A DNA stretch of 64,000 nucleotides. Source: an uncultured Granulosicoccaceae bacterium. GTDB lineage: Bacteria > Pseudomonadota > Gammaproteobacteria > Granulosicoccales > Granulosicoccaceae. The notes beneath the pieces were generated by a model, which was not told the origin of the DNA, did not search any database, and saw nothing but the letters and a program-made list of their open reading frames with translations. The stretch covers positions 46,368-110,367 of the forward strand of contig CAKZUP010000013.1 in NCBI GenBank assembly GCA_937922945.1, in the 5' to 3' direction. Both the position numbers and the translations under genes were made by a program. Below are positions 7,602-15,606 of this stretch, piece by piece. The stretch's first letter is position 1. Each line of letters starts with the position of its first letter.

Positions 7602-8606
7602 CTAAGTAAAACGTAACACCTGCCCAAGCCCTTGTTGCTCAGCTTTCATCCAGATAGCATGACCCAGCGCAATATCGGTGGTACTTAAGCCACGATGCCA
7701 AAACAGATTCGTTTCGTCGTTGCTTTCTCTGCCGGGTTTTAAGCCAGCGACAATATCCCCCAGCTCTGCGTGAATATTTTCCTGTGTAACTTTGCCTTCA
7801 TCGACGTGCCGCCGAAGTGAACCAAACGGTTTACCGGGTGCACACTGGCCCCAGTCATCGACAACCACTTTTGTCATAATATCAGTGAGAGAAAACTCGA
7901 CGGCACTCATGGTGCCGTAAGGCACAATAAGCGCACCCGGCTTTATCCACTCAGTGAGTAGGTGTGGATGGGGTTCGGGTAGCCTGGACGCCTCGACTAG
8001 AATATCTGCGTCCTTTAAACAATCATGCCAATTGGATGTGACAGTTATGTCTCTGTTCAAATCGTTGCTTAATTTTTCGGCAAACGCCTTTTGACTCTCC
8101 GGTCGCTTGGAATGCACGCGTATTTCAGATAAGTCGAAAAGATGGTTCAGTAATCGAACGTTCCAATAAGCGGTACCGCGCGCACCAATGTGACCAAGCA
8201 CCTTACTATCAACTCTGGCCAGATACTTCGCACCCAAGGCCGTCATGGCACCGGTTCGCATGTCGGTTATCGCGCTGGCATCGATAATCGCCTTGGGCGC
8301 TCCGGTTTTAGGACAGAACAAAGTAAGTACGGCCAGCTCGGAAGGCAAATCCTGTTTGTAGTTATCGACAAAATCACCAACGACTTTTACACCAGCCACA
8401 CCCAAGGTATTAACCACACCCCGCAGCACATTGAAGTGACCTTTATCAGACGATTCAGGAACCAAATGAACCCGCGGCTCTATCACCGTATCGCCAGTGC
8501 CCTGTGCACGCAAGGCAGATTCAACCGCATTTAGAATCTCATCGTTGGTTAATGCCAGTGCGCGTATATCCACACCGTTGATATAGCAAAGGCTTAATTC
8601 TTTCAT
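7602..8606 (-). CDS. Ornithine cyclodeaminase / mu-crystallin family protein
   Basis: 334 residues of the OCD/mu-crystallin family, NAD(P)-binding enzymes or imine reductases. The dinucleotide-binding turn is GHIGARGTAYWNV (about residues 138-150), preceded by the family block TGAPKAIIDASAITDMRTGAMTALGAKYLA, where MRTGA is highly conserved. Another conserved element is VVVDDWGQC. Members include ornithine cyclodeaminase, alanine dehydrogenase, ketimine reductases and ectoine-utilisation EutC. The reaction here cannot be fixed. Its start overlaps the end of the ammonia-lyase-like gene by 4 bases, so the two are translationally coupled and probably act in one pathway. A soluble cytoplasmic enzyme. 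Confidence 0.85.
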   Translation of the reverse strand: MKELSLCYINGVDIRALALTNDEILNAVESALRAQGTGDTVIEPRVHLVPESSDKGHFNVLRGVVNTLGVAGVKVVGDFVDNYKQDLPSELAVLTLFCPKTGAPKAIIDASAITDMRTGAMTALGAKYLARVDSKVLGHIGARGTAYWNVRLLNHLFDLSEIRVHSKRPESQKAFAEKLSNDLNRDITVTSNWHDCLKDADILVEASRLPEPHPHLLTEWIKPGALIVPYGTMSAVEFSLTDIMTKVVVDDWGQCAPGKPFGSLRRHVDEGKVTQENIHAELGDIVAGLKPGRESNDETNLFWHRGLSTTDIALGHAIWMKAEQQGLGQVLRFT

Positions 8607-10105
8607 AGCACAAACGCACCCCCGTTGATTATATTTTCCAGTTGTTCAAACTCCCCACCCAGCGCACGATCATCGGTCAACGGTGCTGAAACGGCGCGAA
8701 CCTCTTGATATATTTTGCGTAATGCTGGCGCAATGGATTCTGATAACTCGCGAAGGTCAATTGCTTGTGCTGCAACCACCGCTTCTATTGCGCAGAGTTG
8801 ACGCAAACGATGCGCTATGGGAAACAAATTTTTAGCAGGAATTGCCGCATGCGTTACGACATCTTCAAGCCCGTCGGCTGATATGCCAGGATAAATAGGC
8901 GGCGCGGCAGACAAGTGCGCAATCTCTGCAAACAATGCCTCGGCAGTTTTCATCACAGGGCCAAGACCTGCCCCTGCTGCACCCACAAAAGACAAACCGT
9001 TTGAAAGGCCCGAGAATCGTTCAACCAGCAATTTGTTTATACGCGATACCTGCAAAGCAGCCAGATGAACGAATGCCTGCGATGTCGCATTTAGCGTAAC
9101 GCTGATATGTGGTGGTAAATAGCCTCCATTGGATAACACTTCTTGCGAATCCACTATAACCGCAGGGTTATCAGAAGCCCCGTTTATCTCAGCTAACAAT
9201 GCCTCTTTAGACACATTCAGCATCGCCCGTACCGAACCATGCACTTGAGCAATATTGCGAATACTCAATGGGTCCTGCAAACGACGTGCTTCTCCTGAAT
9301 TAAACAATGCTGAGCCGTTTAGTCTTGCTCGCAGCCCACTTGCAGCATCCCATTGGCCAGGTTGAGGACGAAGCGCTAACACACGTTCATCCAGTGGAGA
9401 GAGGTTCGCACGAAAGCCTTCCATTGTAAGAGCCGCACAGGTTTGTGCTGTTTCAAATACATTATCCAATTCCACCCAACCAAGCGAGGCCAACCCGGCC
9501 GTGATCGTGGAGTGTGATACCAGTGCAAGTCCTTCACGAGGTTGTGGTTGATAAGGATCAATGCCTGCATCGCGCATTGCGTCACGGGCGTTAACCACAC
9601 TGCCATCCGTTAAAGACATTCGGCCCTCCCCGATCATAGCCAAACCAAGCGAGCCACCCCAGCAAAGGTCGGCAACACCAATCGTACCAGTCTCTGGAAT
9701 AACAGGAATAAGATCGGCATTGATGCACGCAGTTAAATGAGTCGCAAGTTCAGGTCTAACACCTGCAGCACCGATAAGTAACGTGTTTATTCGGACCGCT
9801 ACGCCCGCACGCACCCACTCGCGGTGTAATGGATCACCGACGCCGTGTGCTCTGCCTCGAATAGTGTTTATTGAAAACGCATCGATAGACTCATCTGGCA
9901 TTGCCTGAGTTACACGCGGCCCCAACCCAGTCGTGACACCGTAAACGGGCACACGATGCCTGATCGCGTCTTCAATGACTTTGCGGGCATCAGTCATGGT
10001 GGCCAGTGCTGTGGGTTCAATAAGAATACCCGCGCCTTTGGCTATGGAAAAAATAGCGTTGGGGGTGAGGGTTTTTCCGTTAAGGGTTATAACGTCTGGT
10101 TTCAT
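8603..10105 (-). CDS. HAL/PAL-family ammonia-lyase homologue lacking the MIO triad
   Basis: 500 residues, full length for the histidine/phenylalanine ammonia-lyase family. N-terminal YGVTTGLG (Tyr55) corresponds to the canonical YGVNTGFG. However, the cofactor loop reads GTIGVADLCWGG (residues 140-151) where the family has GSVGASGDLxPLAH, so the Ala-Ser-Gly that cyclises to MIO is absent, with one residue missing. The active-site Asn of the INGT block is replaced (EGLALVSHST, Ser197), and QDPYSxR becomes QDPLSIR (Leu280, with Arg283 kept). It keeps SDNPAV, the helical core and a LED element near the C-terminus. The codons were read directly (att ggt gtt gcc gac ctt). Classical deamination by MIO chemistry should not be possible, so a different reaction or a non-catalytic role is inferred. 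It is the first gene of an operon with the OCD-like protein. Confidence 0.88.
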   Translation of the reverse strand: MKPDVITLNGKTLTPNAIFSIAKGAGILIEPTALATMTDARKVIEDAIRHRVPVYGVTTGLGPRVTQAMPDESIDAFSINTIRGRAHGVGDPLHREWVRAGVAVRINTLLIGAAGVRPELATHLTACINADLIPVIPETGTIGVADLCWGGSLGLAMIGEGRMSLTDGSVVNARDAMRDAGIDPYQPQPREGLALVSHSTITAGLASLGWVELDNVFETAQTCAALTMEGFRANLSPLDERVLALRPQPGQWDAASGLRARLNGSALFNSGEARRLQDPLSIRNIAQVHGSVRAMLNVSKEALLAEINGASDNPAVIVDSQEVLSNGGYLPPHISVTLNATSQAFVHLAALQVSRINKLLVERFSGLSNGLSFVGAAGAGLGPVMKTAEALFAEIAHLSAAPPIYPGISADGLEDVVTHAAIPAKNLFPIAHRLRQLCAIEAVVAAQAIDLRELSESIAPALRKIYQEVRAVSAPLTDDRALGGEFEQLENIINGGAFVL

Positions 10106-10256
10106 GTTCGATTAGTTAAAACTGATTCGTTGAACAGATTCAGCACACATTAGCATTAATGTCATGGGATACAACAATCGTCAGTAAGACTTTTAATGCT
10201 TTGAGTGAATTTACCAGGGAGGGAGAGTACTGCGGAGGTTGAATCAACGCAACTCA

Positions 10257-10277
10257 GCGCACCGATTATCGGTGCGC
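10257..10277. terminator. GC-rich hairpin downstream of glpV
   Basis: GCGCACCG and CGGTGCGC pair perfectly around a 5-base loop (10257-10277), in the gap after glpV on the minus strand and before the ammonia-lyase operon. No T-run follows on the minus strand, so termination would need Rho or further structure. Its placement separates the two operons. Confidence 0.5.
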
Positions 10278-10306
10278 CAAGTTACTGTTCTTGCCCAATT
10301 TTTTAT

Positions 10307-10345
10307 ATTGCTATTCTTTATCGCTATCCTTTATTGCTAAAAAAA
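10307..10345. repeat. Three imperfect 13-bp tandem units
   Basis: Units at 10307-10319, 10320-10332 and 10333-10345 share the pattern AT(T/C)GCTAT(T/C)CTTT; the third decays into an A-run. They lie just past the glpV stop codon (minus strand). Role unknown. Confidence 0.6.
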
Positions 10346-10365
10346 AGGGCACAATTTCTAACAGA

Positions 10366-12099
10366 TTACTGCGACCATTGCTTGATTAACTCATCATACG
10401 CGATGGTTTCGCCTTGCGGCTTCTCGTTGTCAAGTTTGGCCTTTGCGCCACCCTTACCCAACCATTCCGACGGGTCTTTAGGCTCATTTAAACGAGGGCC
10501 ACAACCGCCGTACACTTGCGCACCTTCATCGGCGGCTTGCATACGAGACATAACCAAATCCATCTCTTCTGCCAAACGGTCCATAGCCTGCTGAGGCGTA
10601 AACGCACCAGAGTTTACATCACCGATTTGTTGCCACCAGATTTGCGCAAGTTTTGGGTAATCAGGCACGTTGATACCAGTTGGCGACCAACGAACTCGAT
10701 CGGGTGAACGATAAAACTCAACCAACCCGCCCAACTTGGGGGCACGCTCAGTAAAGGATTCATGCTGCACTGACGAGTCACGAATAAACGTCAAACCAAC
10801 ATGGCTCTTTTTAACATCAACCGTTTTAGACACTGCAAATTGCGCATACAACCAGGCCGCCTTGGCACGATCGGTTGGTGTGGATTTCAGAATAGTCCAC
10901 GAACCCACATCCTGATACCCAACCTTCTGACCTTCTTGCCAGTATGGTCCGTGTGGGGACGGCGCCATACGCCACAATGGATTGCCCTCGTCGTCAACGG
11001 TGTTGTTACCTTCAGATTTTGGCGCAACCATGGATGCGGTAAACGCTGTGTACCAGAAAATCTGCTGCGCAACGTTACCTTGACTTAATGCGGGCAGCGA
11101 CTGATAGAAGTCATAGCTGGCAGCCCCTGGAGGTGCGTAAGCTCTTAACCATTCATCCCACTTACGAATGGCGTAAACGGCCGCAGGACCATTGGCAGCA
11201 CCACCACGAGAAACCGATGCGCCAGAAGGATTACAGGAACCTTCCTCCATTCGGATACCCCATTCATCGATAGGAATGCCGTTTGGCTCACCCGGGCTAC
11301 CGGCGCCTGCCATAGACAACCACGCATCGGTCATTCGCCAACCCAGATCAGGGGCGCGCTTACCATAATCCATGTGTCCATAGATATCGACACCGTCGAC
11401 CTGTTTTACATCGTTTGAGAAAAACTCTGCAATGTCTTCATAGGCAGACCAGTTAACCGGCACACCCAGATCGTAACCGTACTTTTCTTTAAACGCCGAT
11501 TTGAGATCTTCGCGATCAAACCAGTCTTTTCTGAACCAGTACAGATTAGCGAACTGCTGATCGGGCAATTGGTATAAGTCACCATCGGGTCCGGTGGTGA
11601 ATTGCGTACCCATAAAATCATCCAGATCGAGCGTTGGCAGGGTAACGTCTTTACCTTCACCCGCCATGAAATCCGTCAGATTAACCGCAAGCTGCAAACG
11701 AGAATGTGTTCCGATTAAATCAGAATCGTTTACATACGCATCGTATAAGTTACGACCGGTTTGCATCTGCGTTTGTACCGCTTGAACCACCTCACCTTCA
11801 CCCAGTATCTGGTGATTAACCTTAATACCGGTGATTTCCTCAAACGCTTTAGTCAGCACCGTTGATTCATAAGTATGAGTTGGAATGCCCTCAGAGAGGA
11901 CATTGATTTCAAGACCTTTAAACGGTTCAGCTGCATTGATAAACCATTCCATTTCAGCCTTTTGTTCATCCATACTGATGGATGATGGTTGAAATTCGTC
12001 AGTGATCCATTTCTCGGCTGCGGCCATATCCGCTGCGGCATAACCTGACGCAACGGTAAAAGCAGCAGCAACGAAAGATGCTACGAATTGTCGTTTCAT
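10366..12099 (-). CDS. glpV: Glycerol ABC transporter, periplasmic binding protein GlpV
   Basis: 577 residues, an unusually long extracellular solute-binding protein. Signal peptide MKRQFVASFVAAAFTVASGYAAA is followed by the mature DMAAAEKWI. A strong ribosome-binding site (GGGAGGG) precedes the ATG at 12099. Family features include EGIPTHTYESTVLTKAFEEITGI and GRNLYDAYVNDSDLIG (type I/MalE-like fold). It is the last gene of a six-gene minus operon with two ATPases, two permeases and a DUF2160 membrane protein, the arrangement of the rhizobial glycerol transporter GlpSTPQ(U)V, and that context supports glycerol as ligand. No glpK or glpD lies in the window. The substrate is inferred by synteny and family, not by binding residues. 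Confidence 0.85.
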   Translation of the reverse strand: MKRQFVASFVAAAFTVASGYAAADMAAAEKWITDEFQPSSISMDEQKAEMEWFINAAEPFKGLEINVLSEGIPTHTYESTVLTKAFEEITGIKVNHQILGEGEVVQAVQTQMQTGRNLYDAYVNDSDLIGTHSRLQLAVNLTDFMAGEGKDVTLPTLDLDDFMGTQFTTGPDGDLYQLPDQQFANLYWFRKDWFDREDLKSAFKEKYGYDLGVPVNWSAYEDIAEFFSNDVKQVDGVDIYGHMDYGKRAPDLGWRMTDAWLSMAGAGSPGEPNGIPIDEWGIRMEEGSCNPSGASVSRGGAANGPAAVYAIRKWDEWLRAYAPPGAASYDFYQSLPALSQGNVAQQIFWYTAFTASMVAPKSEGNNTVDDEGNPLWRMAPSPHGPYWQEGQKVGYQDVGSWTILKSTPTDRAKAAWLYAQFAVSKTVDVKKSHVGLTFIRDSSVQHESFTERAPKLGGLVEFYRSPDRVRWSPTGINVPDYPKLAQIWWQQIGDVNSGAFTPQQAMDRLAEEMDLVMSRMQAADEGAQVYGGCGPRLNEPKDPSEWLGKGGAKAKLDNEKPQGETIAYDELIKQWSQ

Positions 12100-12155
12100 T
12101 GTTACCCTCCCACAAAGTAATAACTTAACTAATTAATAAAATATTGCTCATAATG

Positions 12156-12181
12156 AAATATTGCCAATAAATATTGCCAAT
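12156..12181. repeat. Perfect 13-bp tandem repeat in the glpV leader
   Basis: AAATATTGCCAAT occurs twice without a gap (12156-12168, 12169-12181), with related ATATTG elements at about 12141 and 12192. It lies between the DUF2160 gene and glpV, in the untranslated leader of the binding-protein cistron. It may affect message stability or be an operator; nothing in the sequence decides. Confidence 0.6.
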
Positions 12182-12317
12182 AAAAGCCGCAATATTGAAA
12201 AGCGCTACGATGAGCAAAGCGTTGCTTGGATATGCTTACACCAAATAACAGGATCTTCGGCCAAGCACCGAAGTGTTATATAAAGCGATCAGACCCCAGT
12301 ATGACTGTCTAATCTCA

Positions 12318-12602
12318 CTACACCCACCAAAAAACAGCAAGTGCATAAAAAACGGCAACCACTGAACCCCACCATAGCGGTAAACTCGTAAGCCCCAGCC
12401 ACGCGACGTGAATATAGGCACTGCCCAGCAGCGATATAAACAGACGATCGCCTCGCGTTGTATCAAGACCAAGAATACCGTTGCGCGGACCGCCGCCAGG
12501 CCTTGCCAGTTCCCATACAAACATGGTGATCAAACAGATCGCTATAAAGATAAAGAACGCACCGGTGTGCCAGGTCCAGGCCATCCAGGACAACGGTTTC
12601 AT
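12318..12602 (-). CDS. DUF2160 small integral membrane protein of the glycerol transporter operon
   Basis: 94 residues with three hydrophobic segments (about 11-31, 55-73, 76-92) and the Gly/Pro/Arg-rich cytoplasmic loop WELARPGGGPRNGILGLDTT, the signature of DUF2160. Members of this family are found almost only inside glycerol-type ABC operons between the permease and the binding-protein gene, exactly as here. In rhizobia the corresponding gene has been called glpU, as far as I recall. A role as accessory subunit of the permease complex is inferred from context. The start ATG at 12602 leaves 102 bases to the end of glpQ. Confidence 0.85.
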   Translation of the reverse strand: MKPLSWMAWTWHTGAFFIFIAICLITMFVWELARPGGGPRNGILGLDTTRGDRLFISLLGSAYIHVAWLGLTSLPLWWGSVVAVFYALAVFWWV

Positions 12603-12704
12603 TGTGCATCCTCTGTCATATCACTCACCCTATTCAATTGAGCCCTACACATCCGCAAACGGTTTAATCGCACTTTGAGCACTGTGGTTGTCACACACCA
12701 TGTA

Positions 12705-13505
12705 TTAAACCCGCCCTAGAGCAAAGCCTTTGGCAATGTATTTCCGGACAAACCAAATAACGATAGCGCCCGGTACAATCGTTAATGCACCCGCTGCCGC
12801 AAGCAATCCAAGCTCATAACCCGAGGTTGACGCAGTTCTTGTCATTACTGCCACAATGGGCTTCGCCGATACCGATGTCAGGTTCTTCGCCAACAACATT
12901 TCTACCCAACTAAACATAAAGCAGAAAAATGCGGTAACACCGATTCCTGCTGCAATGAGCGGCATAAATATCTTGACGAAAAAGTGTGGAAAAGAGTACC
13001 CATCGATATACGCGGTTTCATCAACTTCTCGAGGCACACCAGACATAAACCCTTCTAAAATCCAGACAGCAAGCGGCACGTTAAACAAGCAATGCGCTAG
13101 CGCCACCGCCAGTGGCGTATCAAACAAGCTCATCGCTGAGTACAGTTCGACGAAGGGCAACACGAATACCGCCGGTGGAGCCATCCGGTTGGACAGCAAC
13201 CAGAAGAACAGATGCTTATCACCCATGAATCGATAACGAGAAAACGCATACGCCGCCGGCAGCGCGAACGATACCGATATCACGGTGTTCATCAACACAT
13301 AAGTAATAGAGTTAATATAACCGTTGTACCAGGTGGGATCGGTAAAGATGGTTTTGTAGCTTTCCAGCGTAAAGCTTTGTGGATACCAACTAAACCCACC
13401 CAGAATTTCGTTGGTGGTTTTAAAACTCATGTTTAGCAGCCAGTAGATAGGCAACATGAGAAATAGAATATACACAAAAACAACGATTATTTTAGTGCCC
13501 TTCAT
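12705..13505 (-). CDS. glpQ: Glycerol ABC transporter permease GlpQ
   Basis: 266 residues, MalG-like sugar permease with six predicted membrane spans. The coupling loop VPREVDETAYIDGYSFPHFFVKIFMPL carries the EAA motif (E-AxxDG...F..I.xPL). N-terminal MKGTKIIVVFVYILFLMLPIYWLLNMSFKT is typical of the second permease of the carbohydrate uptake type 1 systems. It overlaps glpP by 4 bases, implying coupled translation, and should form the membrane channel with GlpP. Confidence 0.88.
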   Translation of the reverse strand: MKGTKIIVVFVYILFLMLPIYWLLNMSFKTTNEILGGFSWYPQSFTLESYKTIFTDPTWYNGYINSITYVLMNTVISVSFALPAAYAFSRYRFMGDKHLFFWLLSNRMAPPAVFVLPFVELYSAMSLFDTPLAVALAHCLFNVPLAVWILEGFMSGVPREVDETAYIDGYSFPHFFVKIFMPLIAAGIGVTAFFCFMFSWVEMLLAKNLTSVSAKPIVAVMTRTASTSGYELGLLAAAGALTIVPGAIVIWFVRKYIAKGFALGRV

Positions 13506-14371
13506 GACTCATCTTCTCCGCGCATCATCAGCGTGTAGAAAACCCAACAAACCAGTAAGGTCATTAAAAAGTACAAAATACTCATGGCTGCAGCAATACC
13601 CAAATTGAATTCGCCAATGGCTGCTTTTACCAAGTCAATTGAAAGGAATGTGGTGGAGTTACCTGGACCACCGCCTGTCAGCACAAAAGGCTCGGTGTAT
13701 ATCATGAATGAATCCATAAACCGAAGCAGCAACGCGATAATGAGAACGCGCTTCATTTTGGGCAGCTGAATATACCTGAATACTGCGAAGCGCCCTGCAC
13801 CATCAATTTTGGCTGCTTGATAATACGCATCCGGTATCGATGATAAGCCTGCATACGCCAGCAATACAACCAACGATGTCCAGTGCCACACGTCCATCAG
13901 CACAACCGTAAACCACGCCGCAACCGGTTGTTGGGTGTAGTTATAATCGAACCCAAGCCAGTTCAAACCAAACCCGAGCAATCCGATATCGGGTAAAGCA
14001 AAAATATTCCACATGGCGCCAACCACATTCCAAGGAATTAATAGTGGCAATGCCATTAATACAAGACACACCGACACCCACGGACCGGTTCTCGGCATGG
14101 CCAGCGCAACCATCACACCCAGCGGTATTTCTATTGCAAGAATAATTGCCGTGAACAGAAACTGACGACCGAGTGCGCCATGAAAACGGGGAGATGACAG
14201 CACTTCCTGATACCACTTTGTACCTTCAAAGAAAAACACACCTGGGCTGAAGGTGTCTTGCACTGAATAGTTAACCACCGTCATCAGCGGAATGATGGCG
14301 TTCATTGCCACTACCAGCAACACTGGCAGAACCAGAAACCATGCCCGCTGATTGACCGTCTTTGCAACCAT
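13502..14371 (-). CDS. glpP: Glycerol ABC transporter permease GlpP
   Basis: 289 residues, MalF/UgpA-like permease with about six membrane spans. The EAA loop is SSIPDAYYQAAKIDGAGRFAVFRYIQLPKMK, with the invariant AAKIDGA...F..I.LP. The N-terminal residues MVAKTVNQRAWFLVLPVLLVVAMNAIIPLM place a first span at about 10-30. Its start shares a base with the end of glpT, and its end overlaps glpQ by 4 bases. It is predicted to dimerise with GlpQ. Confidence 0.88.
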   Translation of the reverse strand: MVAKTVNQRAWFLVLPVLLVVAMNAIIPLMTVVNYSVQDTFSPGVFFFEGTKWYQEVLSSPRFHGALGRQFLFTAIILAIEIPLGVMVALAMPRTGPWVSVCLVLMALPLLIPWNVVGAMWNIFALPDIGLLGFGLNWLGFDYNYTQQPVAAWFTVVLMDVWHWTSLVVLLAYAGLSSIPDAYYQAAKIDGAGRFAVFRYIQLPKMKRVLIIALLLRFMDSFMIYTEPFVLTGGGPGNSTTFLSIDLVKAAIGEFNLGIAAAMSILYFLMTLLVCWVFYTLMMRGEDES

Positions 14372-15474
14372 CAGGCAACACCACCGGCACTAACAGGCAC
14401 GCCTTCTATCCGATGATCGTTTGCATACACACTGCTGCGTTCAGGATCGCAAACAATGCCGATGTTATAACTCGGCACTGGCTCCCCTTCTGCGAGCAGA
14501 ACGTTTAATACTTGCTTGCCCAGATGCACTTTGGCAATTCGGTGACGCCCCACATCGTCCACGCGTTCAACGGATACTGGAACCCCGTACTCTGTCGACT
14601 TGGCAAAGCGAACAAACTCCGGACGCACACCTAGTTCGAGCTTGGCACCAGCAGGCGGCTCGTAATAAAACCGCAAGGGAATACGATGATTGTCCACGAT
14701 TGCCGCATTGCCTTCTATTTTACAAGGCAACACGTTCATTCCCGGCGAGCCGATAAAGTAACCCACAAACGTATGACTGGGCCTTTCAAACAACTCTTCG
14801 GGGGTACCGATTTGAACCACTTCTCCCTCGTACATAACAACCACTTTGTCGGCAAACGTCAGTGCTTCAGTTTGATCGTGCGTGACATAAATCATGGTGT
14901 GTTTAAAACGCTGATGCAGCTCTTTGAGTTTGGTACGTAGCTGCCATTTCATCTGAGGGTCGATAACGGTGAGTGGTTCATCGAACAATATGGCGTTCAC
15001 ATCGTAACGAACCAAACCACGACCCAGAGAGATCTTTTGTTTTTCATCAGCCGTGAGTCCTTGCGCACGACGATTCGCTTTGTCACTCAACTCAAGCGTT
15101 GCAAGCATATCCTGCACGCGCTTGTTCACTTCATTTCGTTCTACACCACGATTCAATAGTGGAAAAGCAAGGTTGTCTGCTACCGTCATGGTGTCGTAGA
15201 TAACTGGAAACTGAAATACCTGTGCGATGTTACGTTGCTCAGGCGATCGATTAGTGACATCGGTATCATCAAATTGAATGCGACCCTGAGATGGTGCCAA
15301 TAGCCCGGATATAATGTTCAGCAAGGTGGTCTTGCCGCAGCCTGATGGCCCAAGTAACGCATAGGCACCACCGTCATCCCAACTGTAGTCCATGCTTTTC
15401 AGTGCATAGTCTGCAGGTTCTGCCGGGTTCGGGTAGTACGAGTGAGCCAACTTATCGAGAGTTATCTTAGCCAA
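14371..15474 (-). CDS. glpT: Glycerol ABC transporter ATPase GlpT (degenerate signature motif)
   Basis: 367 residues. N-terminal nucleotide-binding domain with canonical Walker A LGPSGCGKTT, Q-loop FQFPVIYDTMTV, Walker B AILFDEPL and switch histidine YVTHDQTEA. In contrast, the ABC signature is replaced (QGLTADEKQKISLGRGLVR instead of LSGGQ), and the D-loop reads TVID rather than xALD. The C-terminal 130 residues form a TOBE/MalK-like regulatory domain (LGVRPEFVRF). Paired with GlpS, this subunit supplies good Walker and His elements but a poor signature. The degenerate signature is a family trait of GlpT as far as I know. Adjacent to glpP (1-base overlap). Confidence 0.88.
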   Translation of the reverse strand: MAKITLDKLAHSYYPNPAEPADYALKSMDYSWDDGGAYALLGPSGCGKTTLLNIISGLLAPSQGRIQFDDTDVTNRSPEQRNIAQVFQFPVIYDTMTVADNLAFPLLNRGVERNEVNKRVQDMLATLELSDKANRRAQGLTADEKQKISLGRGLVRYDVNAILFDEPLTVIDPQMKWQLRTKLKELHQRFKHTMIYVTHDQTEALTFADKVVVMYEGEVVQIGTPEELFERPSHTFVGYFIGSPGMNVLPCKIEGNAAIVDNHRIPLRFYYEPPAGAKLELGVRPEFVRFAKSTEYGVPVSVERVDDVGRHRIAKVHLGKQVLNVLLAEGEPVPSYNIGIVCDPERSSVYANDHRIEGVPVSAGGVA

Positions 15475-15560
15475 TACGCTACACCCCTTACCGTACTAAG
15501 CCGATTACTGGCAACTGGATATTGTTGGTTCTGTTCCATTGAGTAAGTAGTTGTGTTGTA

Positions 15561-15585
15561 CTTAGCTGAGTAATACTCAGCTAAG
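15561..15585. terminator. Perfect intercistronic hairpin between glpS and glpT
   Basis: CTTAGCTGAGT (15561-15571) pairs perfectly with ACTCAGCTAAG (15575-15585) around a 3-base loop, in the 132-base gap between glpS and glpT. No T-run follows on the minus strand. It may attenuate or protect the message and so set the ratio of the two ATPases. The role is inferred. Confidence 0.5.
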
Positions 15586-15606
15586 CTGAAATTGCCTGCG
15601 CTGTAC

